Assembly: GCF_921293095.1 (NCBI RefSeq) | Contig: NC_060247.1 | Coordinates: forward strand, 56,889,111-56,953,110 | DNA from: Ischnura elegans | Taxonomy: Eukaryota; Arthropoda; Insecta; Odonata; Coenagrionidae | Direction: 5' to 3' | Length of the DNA: 64,000 nt | Part shown: positions 1 to 11,004 of the stretch, one piece after another | How the letters are laid out: each line of letters starts with the position of its first letter | Position numbering within the stretch: the stretch's first letter is position 1 | The notes under the pieces: model-generated | What the model saw: the letters and a program-made list of their open reading frames with translations, nothing else | Told to the model about the DNA's origin: nothing | Database searches by the model: none | Position numbers and translations under genes: made by a program

Positions 1-818
1 TCTCGTGGTAGGATGTGGCCACGGAAGGAGGACTACTTCTACTCTAATTATGCGAAATCCACTCTCCTATGACATAGTTAGGGGCCTGACCCTGAGCGGT
101 GGCCATGTCAATAATTTACATGTTAATTGTAATTTATGATACAACTTATTTGAATACGAATTGAAAATTTTTCCTGATTGAAGTATTCCCTTCAGTCAAT
201 GAACTCACATTTGTATTTCTTGTACTAGTTGATATTTCTAAATTCAGTCTTAAGTGCCGTATAAAATTCTCAAGGTAATATCCTATTCCGAACATCGATG
301 ATAAATTTATGTCATTAAGCAATATATATTTAGGCCCATTGTTTTTTCCACTTTCTTCTATTTACTCCACTTTTACCTTTAATTTTCACTTTTAGGGCCA
401 TAGCGACTCCAATTCACGATTTATTAGTTATTTTATGGGATTTGATGCAGATTTAGGCAAATAAAAAACAATTTTTCTTTGTTATCGAATGTAAACTTGA
501 TTTACTGTAAAGCTGCTAAACCAGAATAATTCACTATCAAGGCCAAAATTTCTTAGCGATAAATTTGCCTAAATTTTGGCATGGGGGAACTTGTGTTGCA
601 ATCACGTGCTTCATTGGTTCCATAAGTAGATATGATTTAGTTTATGCCTCCTTGCCATTATGTATGGTCTTCATAACGTTCTATTTTTCTATCTTTAATC
701 ATCTGTAAATGGTATTTTTTTTAAATCTCAACACACGTTTTATGTTAAATATTATTGGGAGAGATGGAGTGGACTGTGATTAATTCAATGCAACTATTTA
801 TATCCATTATTTCTCAAG
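1..818. other. Non-coding stretch left of the first recognised exon
   Basis: AT-rich sequence with no exon, RNA gene or repeat that I can support. If the gene at 819-7787 has earlier exons, this is probably intron. The pyrimidine-rich run just before the AG at 817-818 looks like the end of an intron. No promoter motif stands out. Confidence 0.4.
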
Positions 819-1048
819 ATTTTGGCAACACGACCACATCCCTGGCCAGCCTCAGTGCCTGGAGCTCACTGATTGCTATCAAAGCAAAGATAGCGGTGAT
901 AATAGCGATATTTTGGGCCCTGGCATCCCTCTTCCACAAATATGTTGGATCAGTGAGTCTGTGCCGAACAGCTCCCGGGTATCTTCATAGCGATCATCAT
1001 TCCATCGGAGACTTGTACGGAAGCGCTGCATATGCCCATCCTTACCAG
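819..1048 (+). CDS. Exon A (internal, 76 codons plus 2 nt)
   Basis: Reads FGNTTTSLASLSAW, then the hydrophobic core KIAVIIAIFWALASLF, then HKYVG and a His-rich end, YAHPYQ. The donor CAG/GTGAGT at 1048/1049 is consensus and leaves phase 0. The left border is inferred from an AG at 817-818 after a pyrimidine-rich run; this frame is open further left to a TAA at 746-748, so an upstream start (ATG at 764) cannot be ruled out. Confidence 0.65.
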
Positions 1049-4000
1049 GTGAGTAGATAGAATAAGGTATTAATCATACTTGATGGAGGAAAGTGGCTAG
1101 AGGACGAAAAGTTTCTAATAATCTTACCAGGTGGATTTGTATGGGAATTTCAATATTACACAAGTTCTTTTACATCAACTGTGAAGTTTCGCCAGGTTGT
1201 GGGAGATTTTTAAAAAATCAAATTTTCTAACAAAAGCAATATTTTAAATGGATTACATAAAATTTTTTACAAACTGAAGAAAAATAACTCAAAGTTGAGT
1301 TAGGAACGATTAAATTGTGAACCCCTAAATTTTCTCTGTCTAAACGTTTTAGTATTGATAAAGCCATCCCCCCTTCCTTTGAGGTGACATCAATGAAGGA
1401 GGATGAATGTTTTACATTCAGATTAAGGACTTCAAACAGCAACATATCATCGTGTAGCACTCTTGGGTAGGAATGGAATAGGATTGTTTTTAACGGCTGA
1501 ATGGTAATGTACTCTTAATTTCAAGGTTTATTGCAAGTGCATTTCGTAATGGTGACGAGCGGCGGTGCTCATTACAAGTTATGATGGAAAGTGATGCAAA
1601 GCGTAGTATTTTTGGTTCGAATGGGTTGAAATCTGAAATGTAAATTGATGAATTTGGTGCGTGTTATTTCAAGGGAAATAGTTTTATATTTGGCTATTTC
1701 CGTACGTTGAAATAAGTACATGCTGATGCAGTTATTCTTGAAATTACTAAGTCGTATAATAAATCGTCTAGTATCGCACCGATAACTAATTTTATCGAAT
1801 CGTCTCTCGAACTAGACCAAATATGTATTTGTAAAATAGGATAGGGCTATTTTGAGTTGAGACGCGTGTCAGCTATGACGAAGAACTTCGTAATTTAGTG
1901 AAATTACCTCGAGTGAATTAAATGATTAGGAAACTCAAAACAATTTTAAATAAAGCATGAATTCACCAGTTAACGAATATTTACTTGAAAATTTCATTAC
2001 TCAGGATCAGTGCTGCAAACCAGGAATTATAGCGGCGTATCTTTATTATTTTCGATGAATTTGGTAATTTTCCGTTCTTCACGTAAATTCACGAATATGG
2101 ACACTGGATTTTCAACGTCTTGTCATGGGTGATGCCAAAATATATCGCTCCAAGTTATAAAATTCATAAATCACCCAAGGCAATGAGTGAACGATATCAA
2201 TGTAGCCATAACATGCTCGTCGATGTAGCCATGTTTCCATAGAGATTTACTTCAGGACCACCAATATTAAATTCGTCTTCCCACTTATGAGATTTTTTTC
2301 TTTAATCGACGATGGATGAAGATAAAAAAAATCGTGAAATGCATGAAGGCTTGTAGGATGTAGTCACAGGGGGGTGGAGGGTTTGGGATTCTGCCTATGA
2401 CCTTCTACGCCATAATCCGACGAAAATCCAGGATTTATATTCGTGACGTAAAGTAAAGTGGTATTACATGTATTATGAATTTGAAATTGTTATCACTCTC
2501 CTCTACTGTATTTCGTCTTTTCGACTTGCACCATCTAGGAATCGCCTCACTCCTACTCGTCATACAGCACTCCCGTAAGTGGACGTCCCGGCAGGGTAGA
2601 AATGGAGGAGGAATCATCCCCATCTGCGTTCTTGAAAGAAATGGTGACGTTGACTTCGGAGAGGTGAGACTCAAGGGTTATTATTCTCTGCACTTACTGA
2701 TGAGAGCCTGCATTTGTGTATTTGTAGCTCGCGATAATGATTGGCTTACTGAAATGGGAGTGATATATAACTCAGCCGTTCTGAATATAATTTTAAGCTT
2801 CAGATAGCTTTTCAATAAAGCTATTTTCAGAAATTTGATGAAAGCCCCTTCATGCTGTGAATCTATATTTATTACAGAATAACCGATGGAGTACTTTTGT
2901 CATTTTCCATTGCTTTTATAGTGCATACCACCAACAAAAATATATTATTGAACGCATTAATGCACCACTTGCTATGTTCCGTATATTGGTTTGATTCCTA
3001 ATTCGCTCGAACATCATTTTACTGTGAGGATACTTTAATTTTCGGCTGAAATTAGTTTCTCAGAGGTAGTCTTGTATATTTTCACTGTAGGAGAATGAGT
3101 TAGTGTGATGTAGTGAATTTCTATCACTTGGGACTGAGAATAAGGCTTTACTTGAAGGCTTTTCATCCGAAATACGATCCCTAATAGTATAATGGATGGG
3201 GGCCACCTCAAACAAAGCAATATATCTTAAACGAACAGTAAAGTGAGTCACCGAACCGTAGTTTCCATTGTTTGTACCTTTAGCCTGTAGCGATATCTTT
3301 TAGAATAGCATTTTTTCAACTAGTTTCTCCGTCATCGTCCTACGCACTTGAATTTACGTAATGGCTCTGTAAGACCTCATCAGTCGTCCTTTTCCTGTCA
3401 AGTATTAACGATTTTAATTTGAAATGCATGGTGGAAGTCTATCGGAGAATGTAAAACTTAAATAGAGCTATACTTCCTGGTTTGTGTTATATTTTTTGCT
3501 TTTAACTTTTGCCACTATATGTAAGGTGATTCATAGTCGTGTACAACCTTCTCCGTAAGCAGCATTTCTATTTTTTTATTACATATGAGGCATCCGGCAT
3601 AAATGTTAATCTCCCTCAACAATTAATTACAACTAGACGAATTTACATTACAAGAAACAGAAAGATGTAAAATTAATGCTCTTAATACTGAAGTTGGTAC
3701 ACCTATTAGGAGACTCATTCAATAGGGTAGTTTCCTTCATCAAAGAAAACGAAAAGCATTGATTGCGATTCGTTACCCACCATTAGTGTATTCAAAATAT
3801 ACGAATTATTTCGTTTTAGAAATAGCGGTTTAGACGAATGGCAATGGTCCATTTTTATCCTCATTTGAAAAGGGCCAGATTGGCGCCCATGCGATGCCAC
3901 TCCACGTGACGTCACAGGGACCTAGTTTCTATACGAGAAGATAGGAGTTATACATCGTCTGAGGTTACCAATGCATGCATAAGGCGCAGAGCTCAGGGAA

Positions 4001-7000
4001 ACATGTCTTAATAATCACTTATTAAAACTGGCTAAGGTCGGAAAGTTTTCTTCATTTGATAAGGTATTAATAATCCTTATTTAAGCCAAGCGCTACCAGA
4101 CAGCAGGGTACTCAGCTACCCGCTAGCAGCCTGCGTCGTATCGGCGCTCAACTCGCCTCAAGGTCACCTCACAGGGCGGAGGCGGGAACCAGAAATACGT
4201 CACACGGAGAGATTTCCCGGCATTCATACTTACGCGTCGCGTTTTAGCGCGCTTGAACATTTTCACTTTTCATTTAATCACGAAAAATAGATATCGCCAT
4301 TTAAAAATATAAAAGCGTGAAATACCTACTCCAGGAGTAATAATTTTTTGATTTAGGCAATAAAAAAATAATAGGAAACCACCCTATTGCATGCTACTTT
4401 GAAAAAATCGTATGAGCATCAAACAGCGCTTTTTAAGGCATGCAGAAAGATCCATATGTGCACAAAAACAATTTGTTGAGGTGATTAACTTAATATGTAG
4501 AAAGAGGCAATAGATATTATTTAAATTAAACCTGAGACTAATAAATGGTCATTTTTTGGATAGCAATGGCCTATTGAATGATGCGTAAGTTCAGTAATCG
4601 GGTAAAATTTGTTGCTGGAAACGACAAATTAATTTTGGTAGAACAATAATGTTATCGGGGCGCACTTAACTGTAACACATATTTTAAATCAGCTCGTAAA
4701 ATAGGAAGATGATAATTTCAATTCCATGGTGAATAATTGAACTCTTTCCCGGTTTCCACAGGCTTGCGCTCGCCGATGTGGTGTTTGGCGCTATAAGCGA
4801 AGAAGGCTGCCGCCGCCGTCTCCTGTGCTGGCTCTCCTCGGCCTACTCAGACATCTTCGGAACAACCTCCTCTGCCTCTTCGGAATACAGTGGTGGAGGG
4901 TAAGAACAGTAAAAATGTTATTTATATGCAGTATCTTCTTTTTATACCTTAATAATTATTATTTAGTTTCATCTCTCGAGACTTACCCCCAAGATTTGAA
5001 ACTAGAAATAATATTAATTGTAGCAATGCCTCACTGTTGGGATTTTTGTCTGTAGAAATTACTTTATATTTTTATTTGAAGGATAAATTACCGTATCCAG
5101 CAGTGTTGCCATTTTATAGCTGTTATGTAACAATATATACATTTGAGGACATACCTGTAATATAACAAGAAGAAGCAAGAATAAAATTTACAAAAAAGAT
5201 AAATAGAATCGGAAATGATGAAGCTACTTAGGTGACAGATAGGAGAGGGAAAGGCTTATAAAGTATTTGAAACTCTGCTACATATTTATGATATTTTATG
5301 TTTCTTCCGCATCTAAAATGTTAATATCATCATTATTCAAAGAGACCAAAACCTCGGAAGTTAAGAACTACGACGTAGGAACGTCAACCAATGTGACAAT
5401 TACAATCGAAGACCATGTTAACGACGTTTTGAGCTCTCGTGCCTCGTGTTTGGATGTAACATTACCCGTCATTTATTACACGGGTTAAAAAGCGGAGATA
5501 TTTTCTGGGTAAATAACCAAAATTTATAATTTCCCGGGCATTTATACATAATACAATAATCATAATCTATAATGGATCACTTAAAATGTAACGGCGAGAG
5601 GTACAGTGGCGTTGAAGTTGGGATTTCCTGAGGAACGGATTTCACTCTCGAATGATATTTTATTAAATTAAAATCAAGTCCTTTTGAAAATCGGTGGGTT
5701 TTTAATGTACTTTAGTGATCAGTGTGTCACCGAAACTGCTTAGAGCTCGTGCAAAATTTGGGGGATTTTATTTCGCCCAGACGTCCATTTCACAATTGAA
5801 ACAACGTCAGCTGGGTTAAAATTGGCGCTTTCTGGATAACTTTGGTCCAGAGACATAAAATACTGTTCTGTATTTTACTATTAGCATTGAGTTACCGACT
5901 TAGTTATTGCATCAGTCGACAGGTAGCATCATTATATTCGCCCGTGAATAAAGGTCTATACAGGGACCCGAATAAAATAAATTCATAGCTTAAAATCAAG
6001 GAACACTTGAAAACAGTATAAGTACTTAAGGCCGCTATACACGATGAATGATCATGCGAATAATCATGCCGAATGATCACGTGATCATTCACAGGATCAT
6101 GCGAGTAAAATAGAACATGTTCTAATTTTCACTGAATGATCATGCTCATGAAGGTTCATTCGCCAATTGTTCCGTCATACACGGCGAATGATCATGCTGA
6201 ATGATCATGCGAATGAAATCATTCGCCGTGTATGGCGGCCTTAAGAGATATTTATTGTGAGGTATCTTTGCTCCAACGCATGGTTTAGAACTAGATTTGT
6301 ACGTTTTAATTAGGTTGATCCAAAGTTACCCCAATTCAATTGGACCAAATAAAAAAATCCTGGTTTTTATAATAGTTAGAGATTCAGAAACCGACTTTTA
6401 TTTTAGGCACATGATCTATGAATGACTTTAACCTCATTATATACATTGTTTATTAATTTTAAAGTTTGATAGGTTCAGTGGCGTAACTGGGAATATGCTT
6501 TGGGGGGAGGGGGGGGGGGGGGTAATGAGATGGAATGGGGAAGGCCGACCTTCCACCCTCTGGCTATCAACATTAATATATCTGGATTAATATTCTCTTG
6601 GGTAACTTATTCCTGGAGAATAATATTCTTCCACCTGACTACATCGTGGATTCCTGTAAAACCTGGAGAATATTCTCAGGTGGCTATTCAAGTATCACGT
6701 AGCTAGGTGTCAGGCATTTACATTATTGACCATGTGATTTTAGGAAAATTTTGGAAAAATGACATGCCTGCAAAATACATTTTACATAATTTTAGCACTT
6801 AAAATTTGGGTTCCATTAAAAGCCTACGCTAAAATTTACTATAAGTCAAAACTAGACAATAGTTTTGAATATTATCTTTATTTCTCTGAGGCTTTAGGGG
6901 GGATCTATCCCCCTCGCCCCCCCATAGTTACGCCCCTGGATAGGTTTGTTTGTTTCCAAGAAATCAATAAATGTTGGGCCAAAGTTAACCCAGAACATCA

Positions 7001-7787
7001 GGAGAATTAAGCGTGATGGAGTGGAATTTTTCCATAAAGAAAGAAACACTTGCAATTTTCCACAATTATGTACTTTTATTTCGAACGAGGTTTCGAGGTT
7101 ACTACATCACATTCAAGGTAAAAAAATAGTTGGTTAATGGTTGGTTGAATACCATTTTGTACCTTGAAGATGTTGTAGTAATTTCAAAACATAGGTCAAA
7201 ATAAAAGTACATAATCGTGGAAAATTGCAAATGATTCTTTCGACAAAGTTACCCCAATTGACGGTAACGAATTCATCTATTTGATGGCCTTTTTGGATAA
7301 AAGTAATCAGCCGTAATACGTAATCGCGGGCAGTGGCGTAGCCAGGGGGAGGGTCTGGGTGGTTCGAAATATAAAGGCAAGATTATTTTCCTTAATAAAA
7401 GAAAACAAATTATTGAAAAATCATGACTTTACAAAGTATTTTTTTAACAAATGAAGATTTTTCGATTGTGAAAAGTGTTAAAATTAGTTTAAATTCATTA
7501 CTTAGTACCCTATCTTTAAAAACTTTTTCCCCCCTGGTTTTGGACCCTCCCGAACGAAATTCCTGTCTACGTCACTGATCGCAGGGCACCTCATGATAGA
7601 TGAAAGAATAATATAAAAAGTTAGGTGGTTAGACTTTTTTTGATCCTGTGCTTTCACTTACAGTATCCCATTTTCCATTGGAGACGGAGAATGCTCGCTG
7701 AGCGACGAGGATGGAGATTGCCCGGCGTCCCGTCTATCCCGAGCGCTCTCCGCCCTCACAAAACACCGGCCCGACTCCACTGCTTGA
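819..7787 (+). CDS. Uncharacterised four-exon protein gene (3' part), probably membrane or secreted
   Basis: Exons 819-1048, 2539-2663, 4762-4899 and 7664-7787 join in one frame. Introns begin GTGAGT, GTGAGA and GTAAGA and end in AG; the phases (0, 2, 2) fit at every junction, and the frame closes with TGA at 7785-7787. This encodes about 204 residues. Order: a Ser/Thr stretch; a hydrophobic segment of about 20 residues (core KIAVIIAIFWALASLF) that is probably membrane-spanning; a His/Tyr/Ser-rich stretch (SDHHS, YAHPYQ, SPHSYSSYS); an acidic linker; a helical block with two Cys (ADVVFGAISEEGCRRRLLC); a Ser/Gly linker; and an acidic Cys-bearing tail ending HRPDSTA. The layout recalls insect-restricted extracellular or cuticle-associated proteins such as the Osiris-like group, but I do not recognise the family and assign no function. 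The start codon and first exon(s) are not identified; the left border is inferred. The three introns hold one ~660-bp MITE, one short MITE and two hAT elements. Confidence 0.72.
1049..2538 (+). other. Intron between exons A and B
   Basis: AT-rich intron of about 1.5 kb starting GTGAGT and ending CTAG. I saw no repeat or RNA gene in it. Confidence 0.65.
2539..2663 (+). CDS. Exon B (internal, 125 nt)
   Basis: Follows a pyrimidine-rich stretch ending CTAG and is followed by GTGAGA. Read in phase 0 from exon A it gives ESPHSYSSYSTP, then VSGRPGRVEMEEESSPS and AFLKEMVTLTSE, with 2 nt left over. The leftover AG joins the first G of exon C to make Arg. A GTAAGT lies inside the exon at 2575-2580, but using it would break the frame into exon C. 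Confidence 0.7.
2664..4761 (+). other. Intron between exons B and C
   Basis: About 2.1 kb, GTGAGA to ACAG. Holds one full-length copy of the ~660-bp MITE (3725-4384). The rest is AT-rich and shows nothing recognisable. Confidence 0.65.
3725..4384 (+). mobile_element. ~660-bp MITE, copy 1
   Basis: Non-autonomous DNA element with terminal inverted repeats starting GGGTRGTTTCCT and flanked by TA on both sides, which suggests a TA target duplication. No coding capacity. The body holds a conserved block with CACGTGACGTCAC (about 3904), which joins an E-box-like CACGTG to a CRE-like TGACGTCA. Three more copies of almost the same length lie in the window (35209, 39074 and 53804). The superfamily is uncertain; a TA duplication would suit a Tc1/mariner-type source. 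Confidence 0.8.
4762..4899 (+). CDS. Exon C (internal, 138 nt)
   Basis: The acceptor is TTTCCACAG and the donor GG/GTAAGA. In the phase set by exon B it reads LALADVVFGAISEEGCRRR, LLCWLSSAYSDIFG, then a Ser/Thr/Gly-rich end. GC content and codon use stand out clearly from the AT-rich introns. The two Cys, six residues apart, flank an Arg triplet. Confidence 0.78.
6028..6242. mobile_element. Palindromic MITE rich in GAATGATCATGC
   Basis: Inverted termini AAGGCCGCTATACACG and its complement (about CGTGTATGGCGGCCTT) flanked by TTA/TAA. The ~215-bp body is built from repeats of GAATGATCATGC, which contains the self-complementary TGATCA, so the whole element can fold. The termini resemble those of the MITE at 37261. 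The flank suggests a 3-bp TWA duplication as in PIF/Harbinger, but TTAA cannot be excluded. Confidence 0.7.
6476..6938. mobile_element. Non-autonomous hAT element 1
   Basis: Starts CAGTGGCGTAACTGGG and ends in the complement of CAGGGGCGTAACTATGGG. It is flanked by a perfect 8-bp duplication, GATAGGTT (6468-6475 and 6939-6946), the hallmark of hAT insertion. The 463-bp body lacks transposase. It carries a long G-run near the left end and a nested copy of a ~148-bp repeat (6582-6730). Its right part matches hAT element 3 at 34280 in opposite orientation (shared GGATCTATCCCC block). Confidence 0.88.
6582..6730 (+). repeat. ~148-bp repeat, copy nested in hAT element 1
   Basis: Nearly identical to 7855-8001, with only a few differences. 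It contains short internal palindromes (CTGGAGAATAATATTCT and GGAGAATATTCTC). One copy is inside a hAT element and the other in the 3' UTR region of the four-exon gene, so this is a dispersed unit in its own right. Confidence 0.75.
7331..7577. mobile_element. Non-autonomous hAT element 2
   Basis: 247 bp. Starts CAGTGGCGTAGCCAGGGGGA and ends in the complement of CAGTGACGTAGACAGG. The flanking 8-mers ATCGCGGG (7323-7330) and ATCGCAGG (7578-7585) differ at one base and look like an aged target duplication. No coding content. Confidence 0.82.
7664..7787 (+). CDS. Exon D (terminal, with stop)
   Basis: The acceptor is CTTTCACTTACAG. The first T completes a Gly codon begun in exon C. Reads IPFSIGDGECSLSDEDGDC, then PASRLSRALSALTKHRPD and STA, then TGA. 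Two Cys lie in an acidic context. A 247-bp hAT element ends only 86 bp upstream of this exon, inside the intron. Confidence 0.78.
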
Positions 7788-7854
7788 AACACTGTCTCTG
7801 GCACTGGAAAGGGTGACGACGCTCATTCGCCTACATCTTGGTTTCGTGCTGAAC

Positions 7855-8001
7855 CTGGATAATATTCTCTTGGGAAACTTATTCCTGGAGAATAATATTC
7901 TTCCACCTGGCTACATCGTGGATTCCTGTAAAACCTGGAGAATATTCTCAAGTGGCTATTCAAGTATCACGTAGCTAGGTGTCAGGTATTGATATTATTG
8001 A
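7855..8001 (+). repeat. ~148-bp repeat, copy in the 3' UTR region
   Basis: Matches 6582-6730 in the same orientation. Ends with the shared GTAGCTAGGTGTCAGG and a TATTATTGAC-like edge. Lies within 70 bp of the stop codon, so it is probably transcribed. Confidence 0.75.
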
Positions 8002-8671
8002 CGATTATTATTACGATATTATTGTGATCGTCTATTATCATACCATGTTTGGTAATTACTAAAATCACTTCAAATCTAACTTTTTATATAGTTAGTAAAA
8101 AGACATATCTATAGGAATTGCAGTCTAGACACGAACGTAATTCTTAAGGGTAATTATTTTAGTAAGAAATCAAATAAGTTTCCACACCCATTAAGCCCTC
8201 GTTAAGACAACGGAATCCCATCCCTTCTTCCCGATTAAGGTAAGGCGACGTGCTTTAGTGATGACTTCCCATGCTGCGGGGCCGGGTTCAATGTTATAGT
8301 GTTGCTGAATGATGGCTAAGATTTTTAGTAGGTATAATTTGGGCGTAGGCATTCGATGCTGCTGCGTGGGTCGATGTTAATGGCAATTTTATATGTTATC
8401 GGTGTCTCAATGTGTTGCAGAGTACTTTCTTCTGAAATCAGCTGGGACAGTAAAAATCAGTCGGGGTGATTATAATAAAGACAGTTCCAGTAAGCATCTG
8501 GTGATATGCACGCCCAAATGATAGTCTACGGTTTCTGCAAAAAGGAAAAGGAGAAATTTCGCCATTGCTTCCCAATCATGAATATAATTTTCATCAAATC
8601 ATTTTATTCATTGCACCAGTGTTCCAAGTTTTGAATGATGCTTTCGGTAAAGAGTCATGCGTTACCATGTA

Positions 8672-8677
8672 AATAAA
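8672..8677 (+). terminator. Candidate polyadenylation hexamer 1
   Basis: AATAAA in the context TGTAAATAAAGTATATTATT, about 0.9 kb after the stop codon. Confidence 0.35.
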
Positions 8678-8989
8678 GTATATTATTTACGGTGAGAGAC
8701 GGAATGTGAATGGAAAATGAAATTGACATGGAAAGTGAAAATTTAGAGCTGATGCCGAGGATCAGTCACAAGTGAATGCTGAAACTCTAGAACTTCATCA
8801 TTGGCTGGTAGTCGAATTATAATGGGCCATCACACCATCAACTTTACACCGAAAACATTTCTATCGCAGTGATAAGCCTTGTCCTATTGACATTTTTTCA
8901 TTCTGTGAAGCTAATGGAGACTTATATTAGTGATGTTTAGTATTCTACAAGTCTACGAATTTTGTAAATGTAATCTGCGTCACCTTGTA

Positions 8990-8995
8990 AATAAA
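8990..8995 (+). terminator. Candidate polyadenylation hexamer 2
   Basis: AATAAA in the same TGTAAATAAAGTATATTATT context as the first, about 320 bp further on. The two 30-bp blocks differ at only two bases, so the signal appears duplicated. Confidence 0.35.
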
Positions 8996-9006
8996 GTATA
9001 TTATTT

Positions 9007-10728
9007 GATTTTTTTGTGTTCAACTAATGTAAGCTAAAAACTTTTTTTAAATTTAAAGTTAAATATAAATATTTTCCAATTTTAAGCAAACATTGCTCTA
9101 GTAATTGACCCTCTTTTGTGGACTAAAGGTTCTTTTTGGACCTTGGTTGTAGTTGTTATCGAGACGAATCAGTAAATTTCTATTGATAATGAACGATAAA
9201 ATTGTTTCTCTTGTAGGATATTTCTGAATAACCACAAAAGAAAGAATTGGTTCCCAGAATAATAAGTACCAAGGTGAGGGTTGGATTGCGATGTCAATCG
9301 CGTGATGTAAGCGAAAATATAGCCGAATATAAGTTATCTTTTTTATTTAATGGATACGTAAACGTTTGAGAGCCAGATATTACTCCGTAATTTCCTTGTG
9401 CATTATTTTCCGTCGAGGAAATGCACTTATAGGCATTTGTATAATGAGCCGTATATAGTATGGGATCCCATTGTTTTTTTGATCAAATCTGGTTTGTGTT
9501 TTTCTGGGGTGTCGATCAAATTGTCAAGCGATCGCCTCAATAATAATCGAGAGGCTAATTTTAATTCTGTTCTCTCTATTCCGCATACAATCATCTTTAA
9601 TTCCTTGGTTATTTTTCCACTGTTTTCGTGGACACACATTATTAATCGTGTTCAGTGAGTCCTGTACGTCTTCATCGTTTCCTACCCCGTTAGCGACCTC
9701 CATTATCAATTCATAGTGTAGTATTGGCGCCAGCCCCTGGGCCGAGGGCTCTCAATGGAGTCGCGTGTGATTAAAAAAAGAATCGAGGGTGCTGCTCCGA
9801 AAGAATGAAATGATAGGAGCGGAGGGGAAGGGCAGTGGTGGGGAGGAGGGCAGGGGAGGGAAAAAGAGGTGGGGGAAGTTGGAGGAGGAGAGGGGGTTGT
9901 GGCCGGAGGGCGGGGCCACATGGTGAGAGGGAGGGGTGGGTTGGCACGGGTGCCGATGAGGCGTGATTCCTGTGTCCCTATAAAAATCCTCAAACCACTC
10001 CTTCTCTCTCTCCCTCTCCTCTAATTCCTTTTTCTTGATGACAGATTCGCTCCTCCATCCGCCTGAGTCTCCCACCATCTCTAAAATGCGTATTTTTCTA
10101 GTATATTTTACGTCTAATCATGCTGAATAATTCGATGCGCATTTATTTCTCGGTTCCTACGAAGTAATGAGCATTTCTGTAGTTGAAATTTTATGGTAAA
10201 AAATATGTTTACCGAAAATAAATAACGTACTTAATTAGTATATAAGTCTGCGGATCAGAGACCGGGAATCTTTTTCCGTCTGACGAGGTCAATTAGTTCA
10301 CATTGGTATGGGGACGTGGGGTAAAACACCTCGAATTTCGCTGGTATTTTCAGAAATTATGGTGTGTATGTACGAAGTTTAAGAATGTTCGTAGATTTTT
10401 TCACGACTTTTTGTTGTTAATGAATTATTGATTTTTATTTTTGTATTAAATGGAGTAAAATAATCAAGGCTTGTGTAAGGCAATTTTTGAAATGGTTACT
10501 TGCGTTATTGCTTCAATATGACGGTGAATTATACTGCAAGACTGCCCGTTCCTCACGGGAGAGTAAAACGGGGTATTATATTTGAGGAGAGGCTCGGAGG
10601 AGAGGTTTAGTTTTAAGTAAAGTTCTATGGTTCGGATAGGAGGCAGAGTTAAGTCAAAATGACGGGAGGAGTGCGCCTGGATCAGAGGCATATCCGAGGG
10701 ATATTGGGTTGTAGTGCTTAGGTTCAAT
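9007..10728. other. Intergenic stretch with a purine-rich block
   Basis: Mostly AT-rich with nothing recognised. From about 9800 to 9950 the + strand is almost entirely G and A with many GGG and GGGG runs (G-quadruplex potential), followed at about 9980 by CCTATAAAAATCC, a TATA-like string. ORFs here are Pro-rich low-complexity frames of the complement and are not credible genes. Confidence 0.5.
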
Positions 10729-11004
10729 CAGTGTCGCAGCGAGGGGGGATTTTGGGGCCCCCAGAGCTCAGAGAAATTTTTAAGTTTTATCCATTTTACG
10801 TAATTGGATTTTTATTATTTATAGAATAGTGTTCGGATTAAAAAAGTATCCCTTAGAAAGCCGTAAAACTCACCATTATGAACCATTTATCTTAAAATTG
10901 TTCTGGGGAGGGCTCCCGCACCTCCCGCTTACCCTAGCGGGCCATACCCCCAGTATTAGTTGCGCCTAAACCCCCTCTAGCCTTAATTCCTGGCTGCGCC
11001 CCCG
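10729..11004. mobile_element. Non-autonomous hAT-like element 4, degraded
   Basis: Starts CAGTGTCGCAGCGAGGGGG and ends in the complement of CCGGGGGCGCAGCCAGG. Flanking 8-mers GGTTCAAT (10721-10728) and GGTTAAAT (11005-11012) differ at one base. 276 bp, no coding content; the termini are more diverged than in the other hAT copies. Confidence 0.65.

Larger units (their letters stand above)
4900..7663 (+). other. Intron between exons C and D
   Basis: About 2.8 kb, GTAAGA to ACAG. Holds a palindromic MITE (6028-6242) and two hAT elements (6476-6938 and 7331-7577). Between 5000 and 6000 I see nothing recognisable. Confidence 0.65.
7788..9010 (+). other. Probable 3' untranslated region and downstream sequence
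   Basis: Follows the TGA of the four-exon gene. The first ~200 nt contain a copy of the ~148-bp repeat (7855-8001). AATAAA hexamers at 8672-8677 and 8990-8995 sit in two nearly identical 30-bp contexts and are the best candidate polyadenylation signals. The true transcript end is not determined. Confidence 0.45.

Noticed and set aside
951-1048. Alternative reading of exon A in the +1 frame (TCTEALHMPILT), joined straight to exon C
   Set aside because: It also meets exon C in phase, but has a stop just upstream at 954 and leaves exon B unused. The frame with the hydrophobic segment plus exon B explains all sites.
4825-5055. ORF overlapping exon C
   Set aside because: Wrong frame relative to the splice phases of exons B and D; runs past a consensus donor into intron.
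5604-5620. CAGTGGCGTTGAAG as a hAT terminus
   Set aside because: No matching right terminus or 8-bp duplication found nearby.
9706-10078. Two Pro/Ser-rich minus-strand ORFs
   Set aside because: Complement of a GGA/GGG-rich tract; low complexity in every frame, no splice or start support.
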